A stretch of DNA of 64,000 nucleotides, from NCBI RefSeq assembly GCF_019703515.2, contig NC_059362.1, positions 29,800,326-29,864,325 of the forward strand, written 5' to 3'. The DNA is from Myxocyprinus asiaticus (taxonomy: Eukaryota; Chordata; Actinopteri; Cypriniformes; Catostomidae). The position numbers and the translations under genes were made by a program. Below are positions 26,336 to 39,725 of this stretch, piece by piece. Every line of letters begins with the position of its first letter. Position 1 is the first letter of the stretch. The notes beneath the pieces were generated by a model. It had not been told where the DNA came from. It was given only the letters and a program-made list of their open reading frames with translations, and searched no databases.

Positions 26336-26874
26336 TCACTGTCTGATGAATGCCAGCATATTAAACTTTGTGTTTTAGTGTCCCACCATCCATTTAGGGA
26401 TTCTGGTTATTATCCATCTCTGATAGTTTATAGTTTGCTGTGGTGTGCCACAGGAATCAGCCTCTCATTACCATAAGAGTCAAAGTGAGGCCTGACAACC
26501 CTGAAAAGACAAATCTTTGGAGTGTGCTCAGTTTTCTGTGTACATGAATTGATAATGTTACTTTGTAATATGTAAGGGATAATGTAGTCATTCAGCCATT
26601 ATCTCAAAATAAACCTAGACAGGACCCTGAAATGAAGCGCTTATGAATAAATAAATGAAATGATGGACAGGATTTTAAGAGCGCTAGTGCTAAGTACAGT
26701 GCTATGCCATAAGTCATATATGCAAAGTCAATGGGCATGGCCAGGAAGTTTTGGTATTTTCGTGCAAGTATGAGCTAAGTAAATGCGCAAATAGGTTTGG
26801 TAAAATTGGCTGGGTCAAGTGCAATTTAATTCTGAGATTCTTTTCCGACACCATCTGTGTCCTATTACTGTATA
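26336..26874. other. Non-coding stretch, nothing recognised
   Basis: No supported gene or element. Confidence 0.45.
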
Positions 26875-27067
26875 TGTGGTGGTGGCGTAGTGGACTAAAG
26901 CACTGAACTGGTTAGTAAAAGGTTGTTGGTTCAACTCCCACAGCCACCACCATTGTGTCCTTGAGCAAGGCACTTAACTCCAGGTTGCTCCAGGGGGATT
27001 GTCCCTGTAATAAGGGCACTGTAAGTTGCTTTGGGAAAAAGCGTCTGCCAAATGCATAAATGTAAAT
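26875..27067 (+). mobile_element. tRNA-derived SINE with conserved vertebrate-type tail
   Basis: The A-box-like GGCGTAGTGG and B-box-like GGTTCAACTCC are followed by TTGAGCAAGGCACTTAAC. The 3' segment is AAAAGCGTCTGCCAAATG(CA)TAAATGTAAAT, shared by many fish SINEs and their partner LINEs. No clear target-site duplication. Confidence 0.85.
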
Positions 27068-30000
27068 ATAGTCCAAGTCAAGGACCAGTGATATATACAA
27101 ACACAGCACATTCATAAGAAGTTGGTAGTGTAAATGGACTGTATGCAATGAATTAGAAGAATAAAAATATGGACTTACATTCTTTTGTGTCCCTGTTGAA
27201 TGTCAGGCATATTTCTATGACAGTGACAAGCTCCTTTTATAAGTATGGAAAATGTGGTTTTCATCAGGATTTGAATTTACACTCCATTAGTTACAGAGAA
27301 TGTAAGTATTATTAATAATTTTCATATACTGACACAATTAATGGCTAGTCTGAATAGTGATTGTATCGGAACGCACCTCACTTCTTCCAGTCGATTTTGA
27401 TCTTTAAAAATGTCATTTATTTATTGAAACACAAAAAAAATTAAACCAAAAATATGTATTAATTCAAATGACACTTCAAACAAAACCAAAAAGTTGTAAA
27501 AAAAATAAAATAAAAAAAAATCCAGACATTTTACTCTCTCCAACTTCTTCCACCAGCCCCTTTTGCAGACTTAAAAGTCAATCTATGACATCAGGTCGAA
27601 AAAATACCAATACAAATTAGATAATAAATACAATTGTGAATATTAACATAATAATAATAATTGAAAAACAAACCATGAAATTTATTACCTCCTGCTGGGA
27701 GAATCTCCAAACTGCAAATGAAGTTTAGACTTTGTGCTGCAAACAGACGTGCTTTTCAAAAACGCATTAGCGCAATAACCTGTTTCTAGGGAAAATAGCA
27801 ATTTTCTCTTTGTGCCACTTCATTTACAGACAATACATACAGATAGTGCAAACACTCCCACCCACGCCCATTTGCGCTTTGCGCTGGCACATAAATTGCG
27901 CTTAGAATTAACATTCTGACGAAAATTGGATAAGACGTTGGTTGTGCACAGTTGTAGCACATAGTGCTGTGCTTTGGGCACTCACAAAAATAGAGCCCGA
28001 AATATTAAAGTTTAACTTTTTATATTATAAAAGAAGAAAGAGACCATGGAGACATTAAATTTGCATGGTTATGTAGGAAATTGGTTGCCAGGGACAACCG
28101 TCAATTATACTGTTTTGCGGTCATTATAAAAAAAAAATATTTTAACACAGAATGCTGCAATTGACCAATCAGAATCAAGTATTCCAGTTTCATTCCAGCT
28201 AATATCCCACCAAGAGAGCATAAGTCATGTCATTTGCAAAACAAACAATTATGTACTGGCTTTATTTAGCAGAAGTGTGCCCATCTTTTGAGTCTGCACA
28301 AGAAGAATAACCCTTTTGTCACAGTTAACAGTAATGGACTGCATTATGGACAACACAGCTCAGCATTTGCATATTTCACAGCATGTGTAATTCTGTGAAT
28401 GCATATGCGGATGCGGATGCCCAAAGCAGTGCAGCTGCACAATGACCCCAAAGAGTATTTTGCATGTGTGCGTGCAATCTGCTGATAGAGTCGCACTGGC
28501 AGGGCAGCTGAAAAGGGCAGATAGAGGATAACATGCAAACCACCCAGGAATATTAGTGAGGTCCTATTGTTGAGCAGTACGCTCACTAGGTAAATGTTTG
28601 AGCTCCTTTGCCTAGAGCTGCATGGTGCGGTGCAGTTCTCAAACTCAGGTGGTGTCTGATAAATGAGAAAATAGCCAACGTTTATGGACTCATTCATCAT
28701 TTTATAACTCTCAACAGTTAGTATAGGAAACAAATTATCAGTGCTATGGACTATGGACTAAAGCAGGCATCCACTGCTTATAAGGGGTCCTGTTCTTTCT
28801 CTGTAAAAGGTGAAGTGTGTAATTTTAGCTTCACTATTGCAGACTGATCTCACTGTGAATTTGGATACAGTAAGTCAAAAGTTCTGCTGCTATAATCCAC
28901 TGCCCCCAGTGGCTGAAGCTGGAAGTGTTGTCAAATATACAATATAGGCACATGTAAAATCCAGTTTACAGGTGAAATGTTCACAGAGTGGCACTAACAG
29001 CAAGTTGTATTTTAAGTTGTAAATGATATAATACAGTAACCAGGAATGCATATCTTATTAATCCTACCCCCTAACCCAAACCCTAAACGTCACTGGAGTA
29101 AAATGTAATTTTAGAGTGAAAATGCAACCTCCTAATCGCGCTCATTATTGTTTATGTGAACGTGATTACTTCCTGGTTTCCATGGGACCAGACCCTATGT
29201 CTCTGGGGCAAAAATGTCTGTTGGGGGATGGTGCTTGTCCGGGCTCGATTTGAAAGTACCGAAACATTCGGTAGCAACATGTCAATTTCCTGTGTTAACA
29301 TTAAACAGAATTGCAAAAATAATGATTGTTTTCAAACAGATTTCCCAAATACTCACCCGTCTACCAATGGTTGGACAAACAGATAATCCCGGCCCAAACT
29401 TATGCCATTGGTTGAGCCAGTGTTGCTGTGTCAGGCTTGTTGGGATTCTCAAACTGAAAGAGCAATGTTTTGATAGCACTACAGGGTCACAGTGTTTACA
29501 CTAATCAGGAAGTCAACCAGCAAATGGCTTAATTATATAGTTACATTTAGTTCTATCCACTTTAAGCTGGAAAAGCAAAAACAAATCACCTTTATAGAAA
29601 GAAGCACAAACAGATACTCTTGTAAACCAAGTTGTATTTACTTGCAAATAGGGATTATTGGCAGTTCGTTTTACAGCATTAATTTCACAGCTTGATGTTG
29701 TAGGCCTGCAGGCCTGTTGCTGCTACCTCATTTAAGATTTTGGGCCATTTAAACTTTTGTTAGAGGAAGCTTTAAGAAGAAAACCAAATGCATCTTTAAA
29801 TGTCCCTCCCTGCCTCCACCACTTAAATGTGCTTCCATAAGTGTAAATACTATGTAAATATGTCCTCCTCTTTCATAAATGTGCTTGGCTTGGTGCCTGC
29901 TCTTCACAAGCTGTGGATTTGCCTTTCATTGTGACAGTGTTATATTTTGTTTTTACGAGCCATGCACACTTTTTTCCTTGAGAGATGACATGAGGAAATC

Positions 30001-32029
30001 CATTGCTTGCCAAACTGCCCCATCAGTTTCACAGAGAAGTAATTGTCTCTAAGTGAAGGGCGAGACCAAATTCTCTTAAAAAAATGAACAAATGGCTCGG
30101 TAGAGAGAAGGAAATCATTAACCCAAGGGAAAGACAACAGGTCCATTAGAAAATTTGCAGATAACTCACTCAATCAACAAAATGGAAGAGAGAAAGATTT
30201 TGGTTTGTTGCTGGAGAACTCAAAGCAGATGCTCTTGAATATTTCTCTGAGAATGGTGACAGAAATGTATTGGCCAATGACTAGAAATGCAAATGACTAA
30301 TAAATCTGTTATCCTGGCTCCAGAGGTCATTCTTTGATAGCTTGAAATTGTTTTAGGAATAATTTTAAAGAGATAAGGGAGTGTTGGTGTCTCAAAATTT
30401 AAAGTTTCAAAAAGCTCACCATTTAAAATATGCTCACTTTGGTTCAATGACTCCAAAGTCAAGAAACTTTGTTTCATATCCATTATGGTGATTTATTAAA
30501 TCCCCAGCTATGTCTCCAATAGTTACCAAGGCAAAGAAGTTTTTGTAACTATTAAATTTTCATTCTCTGTAGAGATGAGTTAGTTTACATGTAATACTGC
30601 AGGCGTGTTCTCTGGTATGACGATATACTCAATCTAAAACTGTTTTAAAAAATATTTAGCTAATTCTTTTATAATTATCACACATTCTCTTTTATCACCT
30701 CATATTCATTTAGAGACTAAAAGGAATATTTGTATTTTAAAAAAATGTGTAACTTCTCCACGACCATTTAAAATGAACTAGTGTAGATACAGTAAAACAC
30801 TTTGAAAAAAAGGTGACCAGTTACAGGACCTAAGACAAACACTTTCTTTTTATGAGAATTTTAGCCTAAAATCTTGATGTGATAAAGTTCATGGTCATGT
30901 TATGTGTCAACTACTCATATATGTCTTATATAAGGACTTGCAGTATAATTCCATAATCACACCTCTAATGTCATCCTTTCCGGAACACGTTTGGTCTTTT
31001 CCTTGAATCTTTTTCCGAAACTGCATCGCCTTACAGCATACTTCTGTGAAACTGTAACTGTACAGAACGGCACTGTCCAGGCGTTCACTGTGGCAAACCA
31101 GAGTCCTCTACTCAACATGTGGCTTTGATAAGTCTGTGGCTGCTGGAGTTTTGCAATCTAAGCTGGAGTTTTGGGATCTGTGAAGAGAAATTTGCATGGA
31201 ATGAGCTGCACAATATTTTCCATGAGAAAGTGTGCATCAACGAACTGAGGTGAAGAATTTCAAATCTTTTCCAGTTTGAAACTGTGCTGCAATATTCTCT
31301 CATGTCTTCTCATGGAACCAAGAGAGGGTGGGATTGAACGTACACAGTTACAGGAACTTTGGAAATGGCAAGATATGCCATTTTTTCCTGTAACCAGCAA
31401 CTTCTGTATTGTCTGAATTACTATTTTTCCGGTGCCTCTACATGGGTATCACAATCGTGCATGTGTTTATTCATGCACTTAAAAGCTGCAATGAGGAATT
31501 TATGTTATGAACAGATTTTGGAGGGGAAAAAAATAGATATTGCAAAGTACTGCAATATTTTACCTCACTGTCATATTGACTATATATCAATATTCTTACA
31601 CCAAGAATCTATAGTTTAAGTTATATTTCTCACATGCATATTTTTGGGAAAAAAAGAGACCACCACTCACTAAGTGTGTAGGAATAACAAGTGATTATTT
31701 CCAATTGTTTGATCAATTCATAATGAGCTTAGAAGTCTATGAATTTTATTTAATTTGTAAGGATATCTGCATGTTAGTGTTCTTAACTTGTCAAACCAAA
31801 ATTTCAGTAATTATACAGTATTAAAAAGTAGAACTAAGAACATGAATAAAAAAAAAACAAAGAAATAAATTAAGAACTTTGAGAGTGGCTTTCTTTTCAA
31901 TATTGTTGTTTGAATAATATTAACAACATAATAGAGAGCTGCAAGATCTTATGCTCAAATCTGATATTTTGACACATACCTGACTGCTTTTATTCCGCCT
32001 GTTGGCAATTGCTTGACTGTGTTTACATT
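27068..32029. other. Long gene-free stretch
   Basis: AT-rich DNA without supported exons. 28840-29040 has CAGACTGATCTCACTGTGAA-type sequence that resembles decayed dispersed repeats. An A/T-rich tract lies at 27480-27525. The longest frame (28733-28344, minus) has no recognisable domain and was not accepted. Confidence 0.5.
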
Positions 32030-32460
32030 TAAACCGCGTTTGACGGCAATTCTGACCAACCTGGTCTCATTGTGAAAACGTGACAATACATTTTTGCAAA
32101 ACTTGTCTCCAGGTACAATTCCCTGCAGTTTCCAGGTGAAATGAACATTAGAGGCACTACAAAACTGTGTATTTTATTCACTTTCACACAAATCATGACT
32201 TCAGTGGCTGATTATGAGTTTATAAACACTTATTTTTCTCTCTATTACTCAGACCCTGCTGTTATGATATCGAGACACTTTTACTCTAACATCTTTTGAA
32301 AAATTATAAATTTTAATGCTTGTATTACAGATCCACCTACATCTGTACACTTATACACTTGAATACACTTATTCCAATATGATTAACTTGCACGGTTGCG
32401 CACCTCATAGAGCGTTGGACTTTGGACTCAGAGGTCCAAAGTTCAAAACTAATCAAGAAC
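32030..32460. repeat. Dispersed repeat family, copy 1 (pairs with 59641-59990)
   Basis: Shares with 59641-59990, in the same order and orientation, blocks such as GGTGAAATGAACA, TTATTCACTTTCACACAAATCATGA, GTTATGATATCGA and CTTTTACTCTAAC. A tRNA-like stretch (ATAGAGCGTTGGACTTTGGACTC) follows at 32410-32435, only in this copy. Confidence 0.75.
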
Positions 32461-33180
32461 TCAAGCTGATATGTGACATGACAGAGACATAGAAATGACA
32501 CGAATTGATAATGTTGCTTCAGAAAATGTGCTTTTCATTTAGCTTCTGCAGTATTTGTGGTATGATAAAGTCACTAGAACCAATGTGTGCAATTCCACTG
32601 CATAGTGTTTTGCTTTGCTCTACTTCTATTGCTTTATGATGAAACTAGATGTTCTTGCTGACAAATTTTCAATGAAGATAAATGAGAAACAAATCAGTGG
32701 CAATTAATCACAGTTTTGCATCATAATACATTCAAATTAAAGAAATCACAATATTATCGAATTGTGACCCAGATAACAATATTGCCCAGTCCTTGCTGAT
32801 TCCAACCCTGATATTCCAACTGATATTGCTCCCTCAACAACACAACAGATGTGTGAAATAAGCATGATCTTTCCTCCCAAGGCTGGAGGTGACTGGTGTG
32901 TGTATAGAGGGGCTGCTGTGTACCAGTGGGCTGCGGGTGGAGGATCAAACAGGGCAAGTGGAAGGGTAGCCGCTGCAGCTGGGTGCCTGGGCTTCAGGCC
33001 CCAGGCAACAGGAGCCCAGCTGGGAAAGGCTTTGGCTGGCTGCAGTAGAGAGTGCTGGCTGTCTCTGGAGCCTGTGCCCTGTTGCAGGTAGTTCAGCCAT
33101 CTTGCCTGAGGAGCAGAGGGGGATGAAAGTCAGGCACACAGATGTCGCCCCTGCTGGGGACCGAAGGCCCAGCCAGGAAA
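32461..33180. other. Non-coding stretch with GC-rich patch
   Basis: 32870-33180 is clearly GC-richer than its flanks and open on both strands for 80-85 codons, but shows no recognisable domain or splice pattern. It could be a repeat fragment or a conserved element. Confidence 0.4.
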
Positions 33181-33392
33181 TGCCACATCCACACGTATCC
33201 ATTTTCGTTAGAAAACTCTGTTTTCAGTTTCCTAATACCATAGTTTTCCAAAGTATAATGTAATGGAGAGCATTTTCTAACTGCTAGATTTTAGGTAGAG
33301 GTAAATGCTGTCCTGGTGTGGATAAGAGGCGCAAACATAGCAAAATCAATGCATTTTCAAATGAAAATGTATTAGTGTGGATGTGGCCTAAA
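33181..33392. mobile_element. Short foldback element (GCCACATCCACAC ends)
   Basis: GCCACATCCACAC at 33181 and the complementary GTGTGGATGTGGC at 33376-33388 bound about 210 bp with internal complementary ATTTTCGTTAGAAAA/CATTTTCAAATGAAAATG blocks. Probably related to 20944-21543. Confidence 0.65.
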
Positions 33393-34363
33393 GCGAAAAC
33401 AAAATACAAAGTTTCCTGAACTGAAAAATTAGACAAAATTGGAAAAACTTAAACTAAACTAAAATAAATTTTCATGACTCCAACACTATCTAAAAATAAA
33501 AATGGCCACAAATTAGTTTGATACATAGTATAATATAATATTTTAAACCTTTACAGCCTGCTTTCATTAAATATGAAAATGCCCCTAGATAGCGCTAACA
33601 CAAGATGACACTGAGAAATTTAACTGCATTAAACATATTTAAATTATATCAGTTAACTTAAACATTATGCCCTAAAACTAAAATAAAAACACATAAAAAT
33701 AACTATAAACCAAACTAAATTGGAAAATCAAATTGAAAAAAAAAAAAAGAAGAAAAAAGAATTGAAACAAAAACAACTTTGAAAACTATAATAACCATGT
33801 TGTGGTCTGTGCAAAAGTGTTCGTCTAAGAGAAGTTTAGAGTGTAGGTCATAGAGGAGAAGCAGGCAGAAGAGGCTCCTGTTGGTGTGATGGCAGCTGCA
33901 CAGTCCAGACTGCACTCTGTCTCACCCACAGGGCAAGAGAGAGAGAGAGAGCGAGAGAAACAGCATCTGTCTGACTTTCCCCATGGACTTTCCCTTCCAC
34001 CGCACCGGCCTGGCCAGGCTAAAACGGTACAGTAAGAAGGTCACCTCTACCTCTCTTCCCCCCTGTTCCCTTCTCAAAACAGGCCTGACCTGCTGTGCTC
34101 CCATTAGCCACGGTCCTCCCAGCACTGTTGTCTTTGAGAGCAGCAAGGGTGACAGCAAGGATGGATGGGAAGACTTCCTCAGGGGTGGTGCTGGTGGATT
34201 CACTTTACACAAGTACGCAAGCACAGACATGAGTGTTTGGCCAAAGCATTGCCAACACGCAGTTCGGTTGAACATACTAACGTGCCTTCTTGCATTACTG
34301 TGGCGGTAACACACCTCAGTACTCAAGGAGGTGGTGGAGTTTCCTTCGAAAGTCTGTGCTATT
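33393..34363. other. Non-coding stretch
   Basis: No gene supported. 33930-34320 is GC-richer and open on both strands for more than 100 codons, but neither translation matches a family I know. A short (GA)n tract lies at about 33939-33957. Confidence 0.4.
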
Positions 34364-34379
34364 AAATGTGTTATCATTT

Positions 34380-34823
34380 TTATTTAAATTTATTTTTAAA
34401 TAAGTTTGGAATGCCCAATTCCCAGTGCACTCTAAGTCTGTGTGGTGGCGTTGTGACTTGCCTCAATCCGTGTGGTGGAAGACGAATCTCAGTTGCCTCC
34501 ATGTCTTAGACCGTCAACCCGCGCATCTTATCAAGTGGCTTGTTGAGCGAGTTACCGTGGAGACATAGCGCGTGTGGAGGCTTCACGCCATCCACCGCGG
34601 CATCCACGCACAACTCACCACGTGCCCCACTGAGAGCGAGAACCACACATTATAGCGACCACGAGGAGGTTACCCCATGTGACTCTACCCTCCCTAGCAA
34701 CCGGGCCAATTTGGCTGCTTAGGAGACCTGGCTGGAGTCACTCAGCATGCCCTGGGATTCAAACTTGCAAACTCCAGGGGTGGTAGTCAGCGACTTTACA
34801 CGCTGAGCTACCCAAGCCCCCCC
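34380..34823 (-). mobile_element. HAmo-like tRNA-derived SINE, copy 2
   Basis: Near full length, with the head at the right (GGGGGGGCTTGGGTAGCTCA). It is flanked by a 16-bp duplication AAATGTGTTAT(C/T)ATTT with one mismatch (34364-34379 and 34824-34839). It keeps the central block missing from copy 1. Confidence 0.92.
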
Positions 34824-34879
34824 AAATGTGTTATTATTTATAAATATATTGACTTTACCTTACTTGCTCAGGAATATTC

Positions 34880-34929
34880 TCTTCAAACTGTTGACATGTC
34901 AAACTCTTCAAACTGTTGACATGTCAAAC
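34880..34929. repeat. 25-bp tandem duplication, two identical copies
   Basis: Unit starts TCTTCAAACTGTTGACATGT and ends CAAAC; copies 34880-34904 and 34905-34929. Confidence 0.95.
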
Positions 34930-36532
34930 TGACATGACAGCGATTGGCTTGAAATAGAAAACTCACAGTAGAAGCGGACAGTTCACACTAATAACCAATA
35001 TAGAGCCCCTTGTGGCAATGTTGAGAATGCAACGTGTATTTGCGTTGTGTCATGAATAGAGCGCAACAGTCTGGTTCCGGAAGTAAAAATCCCATACATT
35101 TTTCCATAGATTAATTGATTTTCAATGATAACTTATAAATCTTTAAAGACAGACCTACTGTGACCTCCAATGTTGTTCACTGAAGTTATTAGTCTGTGTT
35201 TTTTCAACTTCATTGTTTAAAAATCGTGTTTGATAGTGGAATTTCTGGTAAACAACTACATTACCAATGGTCCAGCAGAAAAAGCTTCACCAATCAGAAA
35301 CTGCGGCCAACATAGCCCACAAAACAAGTCCAGCAGCGACTGCCGACTCCAGTGATGCACTGTGAATGACGCAGCCAAGTCGGCCTCCCTTCACCCTTAA
35401 ACTACTTATATATTTTCTACATCTCTGAATATTTTGCAATAAACTTAAAATATATTGTTTCCAGACTTATAATCAACAATCTAAAATCAATAGTTTTAGA
35501 TATTCACGATATTTGTATTTCATTACATCATTCGCCCTCATGAAAGACGGTACGTACACAGACTTGTGTCTTTGTCTTTTTGTCCGATTTTCAAATACTT
35601 TTTTGCCTCAAAACAAAGTTTGTAATGTTGTGATTCACCTCAGAGCTGGTTGCTTTGGTTAATAGCTTACAACTCTTTTATAGAGGATATTATTAAAAGC
35701 CTATGCTAAAAATGAATGGAAAAAATACGTAAGGAACCCAGACGGCTGAAAATGAGGGCATACACTGTTGTGTTCTATTGCGGTCTGACACATTTTGGAA
35801 TGTAATGATGCACAAAATTAAAGTTGACTTTAATAAAATAATTTAAGTGGTCCTAATTAAAACAGTACTTGAAATGCCACATTTTGGAATCATAACTCAC
35901 ATATATACATTCCTTAATTTTTGGCTTCAAGTAATGCTAACTCAATATTATCAAGTACAAAATTGTGGCTGTGTGGAATACCCATAAGTCCTTGCACTTT
36001 TATAAATTATGTATGTTTTGTCAAAACAAGGGAACTTATGTAGGAAAATAATAATTGTTATTTATATATTTTTAATTCTAATGACTATTGTTGTTGTTTT
36101 GTTGCAGCTGGTTGATACTGTAGTTGTGATTTGTGTAAAGTCACCATTAGGGTGATTAGTGTTACCTCTGGTGAACTTGGAGCTCGTTAAATATAAGATG
36201 TTCTACTATACTCAATTGTACTTTACAAAAGTGCAGATTTATGTGCACTAAGTACTAAGAAGAACCCAGTGTGACATATGGCTAACCGAAGTTCCAGTCA
36301 TAATTTCCTTTATAATATATAAGATATGCTATACCTCAATTTAAATAAATAAACACAATGACAATTTAATCACAGATGAGTTGTTTACTTGCAACTAGAT
36401 AATGTTTCTTAAAAAAATAGGTTCAGTTTACTTGAGCCAAATAAATATGTTTACTTAAAAAAGCTTGCAAACCAATTAAGTAATGCCACCTAATTAGATT
36501 TTACAGAATACTTGCCTAGAGTGTTTCAGGTT

Positions 36533-36576
36533 TTATACAACAGTTAGTTCTTCTTGTTTATAGAACTGTTGTACAA
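36533..36576. repeat. 44-bp foldback: two transposon ends back to back
   Basis: TTATACAACAGTTAGTTC is followed after about 12 bases by GAACTGTTGTACAA. The same end sequence occurs at 52486-52503 in rnf144a intron 3, so this looks like a minimal inverted-end remnant of that family. Confidence 0.65.
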
Positions 36577-37620
36577 ACACTTGCTAGTTTGATATTACTT
36601 AATTATATGTGTTCTAGATTTGTTAAGTACAGAAAAACAATTTCACTCCCCCCTGCAATTTCCCCAAAGTGCTGACACAACCATTCATTTGATAATATCT
36701 TATTTAATATATTAAATTAGTTCATGGAGAAATGTTGAATAGCTGTACTCTACAAGGACCAAGGGCACATCTTGGAAAGGGACATGAGTAGAGTAGTGTG
36801 GATCTAGAGCAAAGAGCGTCTGATATGTGAAGCGTGTTTTTCTCGAAGTCTCCCTAGAGTCCCCATCTGTTACTGCAGAGCCATGTCTGATTCAAAGAAG
36901 AACCAGCTGGGCAAGAGAACTAACCCAACTCCCGCTAGTCTAGGCACAATTTTAAACACTCTTTCACATTCATCTCACAGAGCTTTTACTAACACAGCTA
37001 CCAGGTAATCAAGTGGAACAGGTACAAACACTTTGGGCTGTTGTGTACAGAAGTAGCTATGATATTTATTGAGATGTATTGTATAGTCCAAAAGCCCACT
37101 AGTGAAAATGCTTATATACATTATATAAACGTATTTTTCTAATTGATTTTTTTTTAATCCTTATTATTAAAAACTATATTATCAGCATAAAAATTCTGGC
37201 TGGCATTGAGGTTTGTGAGAAACCGAATAATCCATGATATCCCAGCATGATTTGAAAATGTTCTCAAGAGCATTTATTGATGCTTGATTTTTTTAATTTG
37301 CATCTTTTGTACAAAGTTAACAAGGTCATTGCCACAAATTTGCTTACATTCTCTTATTGACTTAAAATCTTAAATATTTCATATTTACTTTATGTAATAA
37401 CTTTTCTTTGTTTTAATTTTTCAAGATTGTAAAACTGTTTACAGGACTTTTGGACCCTACTGAAAATGTTTATATACATTTTCATGCCAAAAGAACTTGT
37501 AAAGTCTATGTTCTTTCAGAAAAATAAGAGTATACATCGAGTCGTTGTTGTAGTTTGGCAATTTCACACAAGATACAAAATTAAGAACTTAGCAACATGC
37601 TGAAAGACCGAACAAGGACG

Positions 37621-38181
37621 TACACCCACTGAGCACTTTATTAGGAACACTATGGTCCTAATAAAGTGCTCCATGTGGTCTTCTGCTGTAGTAGCCTATC
37701 TGCCTCAAGGTATGACATGTTGTGCTTTCTGAGATGCTATTCTGCTCACTACAATTGTACAGAGTGGTCATCTGAGTTACCGTAGCCTTTCAGTCAGCTC
37801 TAATCAGTCTGGCTATTCTCCATTGACCTCTCTCATCAACAAGGTATTTCCATCTGCAGAACTGCCGCTCACTGGATGTTTTTTGTTTTTGACACTATTC
37901 TGAGTAAACTCTAGAGACTGTTGTGCATGAAAATCCCAGGAGATCAGTAGTTACAGAAATACTCAAACCAGCCTGTGTGGCACCAACAATCATGCCACAC
38001 TCAAAATCACTGATAACAAATTTGTGCCTCATTCTGATGGTTGACGTGAACATTAACGGAAGCCCCTGACACGTTTCTGAATGGTTTATGCATTGCACTG
38101 CTGCCACACGATTGGCTAATTAGATAATCGCATGAAAAAGTAGGTGTACAGGTATTCCTAATAAAGTGCTTAGTGAGTGTA
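37621..38181 (-). mobile_element. Tc1/mariner-type mini-element with transposase HTH remnant
   Basis: TA-bounded inverted ends: CACCCACTGAGCACTTTATTAGGAAC on the left and GTATTCCTAATAAAGTGCTTAGTGAGTG on the right. The minus-strand frame 38107-37895 keeps an N-terminal HTH-like piece (FECGMIVGATQAGLSISVT, then LLGFSCTTVSRVY). The catalytic part is deleted. Confidence 0.85.
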
Positions 38182-38940
38182 GTTCCTCCAGATTTTGTTA
38201 ATAAGCATGGTTAGTATGTTTTTTAGGGAAGGAAGGAGGGGGAAAAAAAGCTACTCAGCTATAAGAGCAGTCTAGATGGGTTGTATGGTTGGAACATGTC
38301 TTGCAGATAACAGAGTGCCATTTTTTATTGGCTAAATTGTAGCCAGAAACAAGATCTTGAATTGGATTCTGGTAGCAAGAGGAAGCTCATGGTGAAACCC
38401 AAGAAAAAGCATGATGTGCTTTGTGTAAATTGGGAACCAGCCCTGTATCCCAGTTTACATACTATGCATCCTAAATAGTGTACCAGTTAAGAATTAGTGT
38501 GTCACATAATCAGAATATGTTAAAAACAGTTTAAAAAAGTTGCCTGGATGGCATACTGTCTAATCCGATTGATTACCAAAGTGCGTTTTTGAGCTAATAT
38601 TGCACACAGACACAAATTTAAGCAACACAGTCATGTGGGATCAAGATGCAATTTATGGTAGTATGTCACAATACTGGCATATACTATCTTTCTACACTTT
38701 TCCACCACTGCCACAGTATGATGCAAATTGGGACACAGCCCTGTGTTTTGGAAGCATGCAAGGGATTGAAAGGAAGATGCTAGTAGATCAGGAAGAAGTG
38801 AAGAAAAGCCTGCTAATCAAAAGATAACAAAAAGGTTATAATAGAATATCATTATATTCCCTGTGCATTATAGCATAGAGCAGCAGAACTGGGCAGTTAT
38901 TGCAGTGTGACCAGTGAAGGTCAGTTGGTCTTCAAGGATG
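38182..38940. other. Non-coding stretch, nothing recognised
   Basis: A 75-codon frame at 38600-38827 has no recognisable domain. No element boundaries seen. Confidence 0.45.
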
Positions 38941-38944
38941 ACTC

Positions 38945-39170
38945 ACAAGATTTTTATGAACCAGAAGGCAATCACTATGTGACATTCAACAGAGACTAGA
39001 GAGATTGGGGAGTGCTTAGCTTTAAGCAAAAGTAGCTCAGACTTGTCAAAGTTGAGGTTAAGGTGATGAGTTGCCATCCATTTTAGGATGACTGAGAGGC
39101 ATCGTAACATCTCTGTTAGGTAGAGACAGAAGAGGGACATGAGATGACATAAGAAGAGCAGAGCTTTTTC
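38945..39170 (-). mobile_element. L2-clade LINE fragment (RT thumb region)
   Basis: The minus-strand translation contains CLSVILKWMATHHLNLNFDK followed by SELLLLKAKHSP, the motif just downstream of the RT active site in L2-type LINEs. A fragment only. Confidence 0.75.
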
Positions 39171-39594
39171 TCCCACAGCAATGATATGGAAGTCAGTTCA
39201 TTGTAGTTCAACAAACTAATTGATCTTACAATAAAAAAAATTGTTTTTTGCCATATTCATATGCTTGGTTTAACCATGCAATAGCTTTGTTTGAGAAACG
39301 GAATGACATTTATGTAATTTTTCATTGATAGTCTTTGATAATAGACGGGATCACTGAGTTGGACTCGAGAATCAGATTCAAAAGAAAATCTAATGAACTA
39401 TAATGAAAATCTAGTGTTAAACAACTTAAACTTTGGTCTGTTTCACACACAAAGGTATTGTAGGCTTCAGAAGGCTTGAAATACTGTAGTGCACAAGTCC
39501 AATGGACCAATTTTATGATCCTTTATGATGCTTTGAATCCCTTTTCCAGCTTGAAAGCCTCAGTTATCAGTCATTATAACTGAATGGAAAAGAT

Positions 39595-39722
39595 CGATCA
39601 ATGCAGTCTTAAAAATTTCTCTTTTTGTGTTCCACTGAAGAGAGAAAGCAATATAGGTTTGGGATGACATGAAGGTGAGAAAATGATAACGGAATTAAAA
39701 TGTATGGTTAACTATTCCTTTA
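39595..39722. repeat. Half copy of the foldback MITE family
   Basis: TTTGTGTTCCACTGAAGA, GGGATGACATGAAGGTGAG and a TTAACTATTCCTTTAA end match the right arm type of the MITEs at 15620 and 56945. The left arm is absent. Confidence 0.7.
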
Positions 39723-39725
39723 ACA

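Larger units (their letters stand above)
34840..37620. other. Gene-free stretch
   Basis: AT-rich. Contains a two-copy 25-bp tandem (34880-34929) and a 44-bp foldback at 36533-36576. No supported exons. Confidence 0.5.

Noticed and set aside
28344..28733. 129-codon minus-strand open frame
   Set aside because: No recognisable domain, no splice context, composition like its non-coding surroundings. Chance length in AT/GC-mixed DNA.
33922..34377. Overlapping 108- and 151-codon frames on opposite strands
   Set aside because: Both strands are open because the patch is GC-richer. Neither translation resembles a protein family and no exon boundaries fit.
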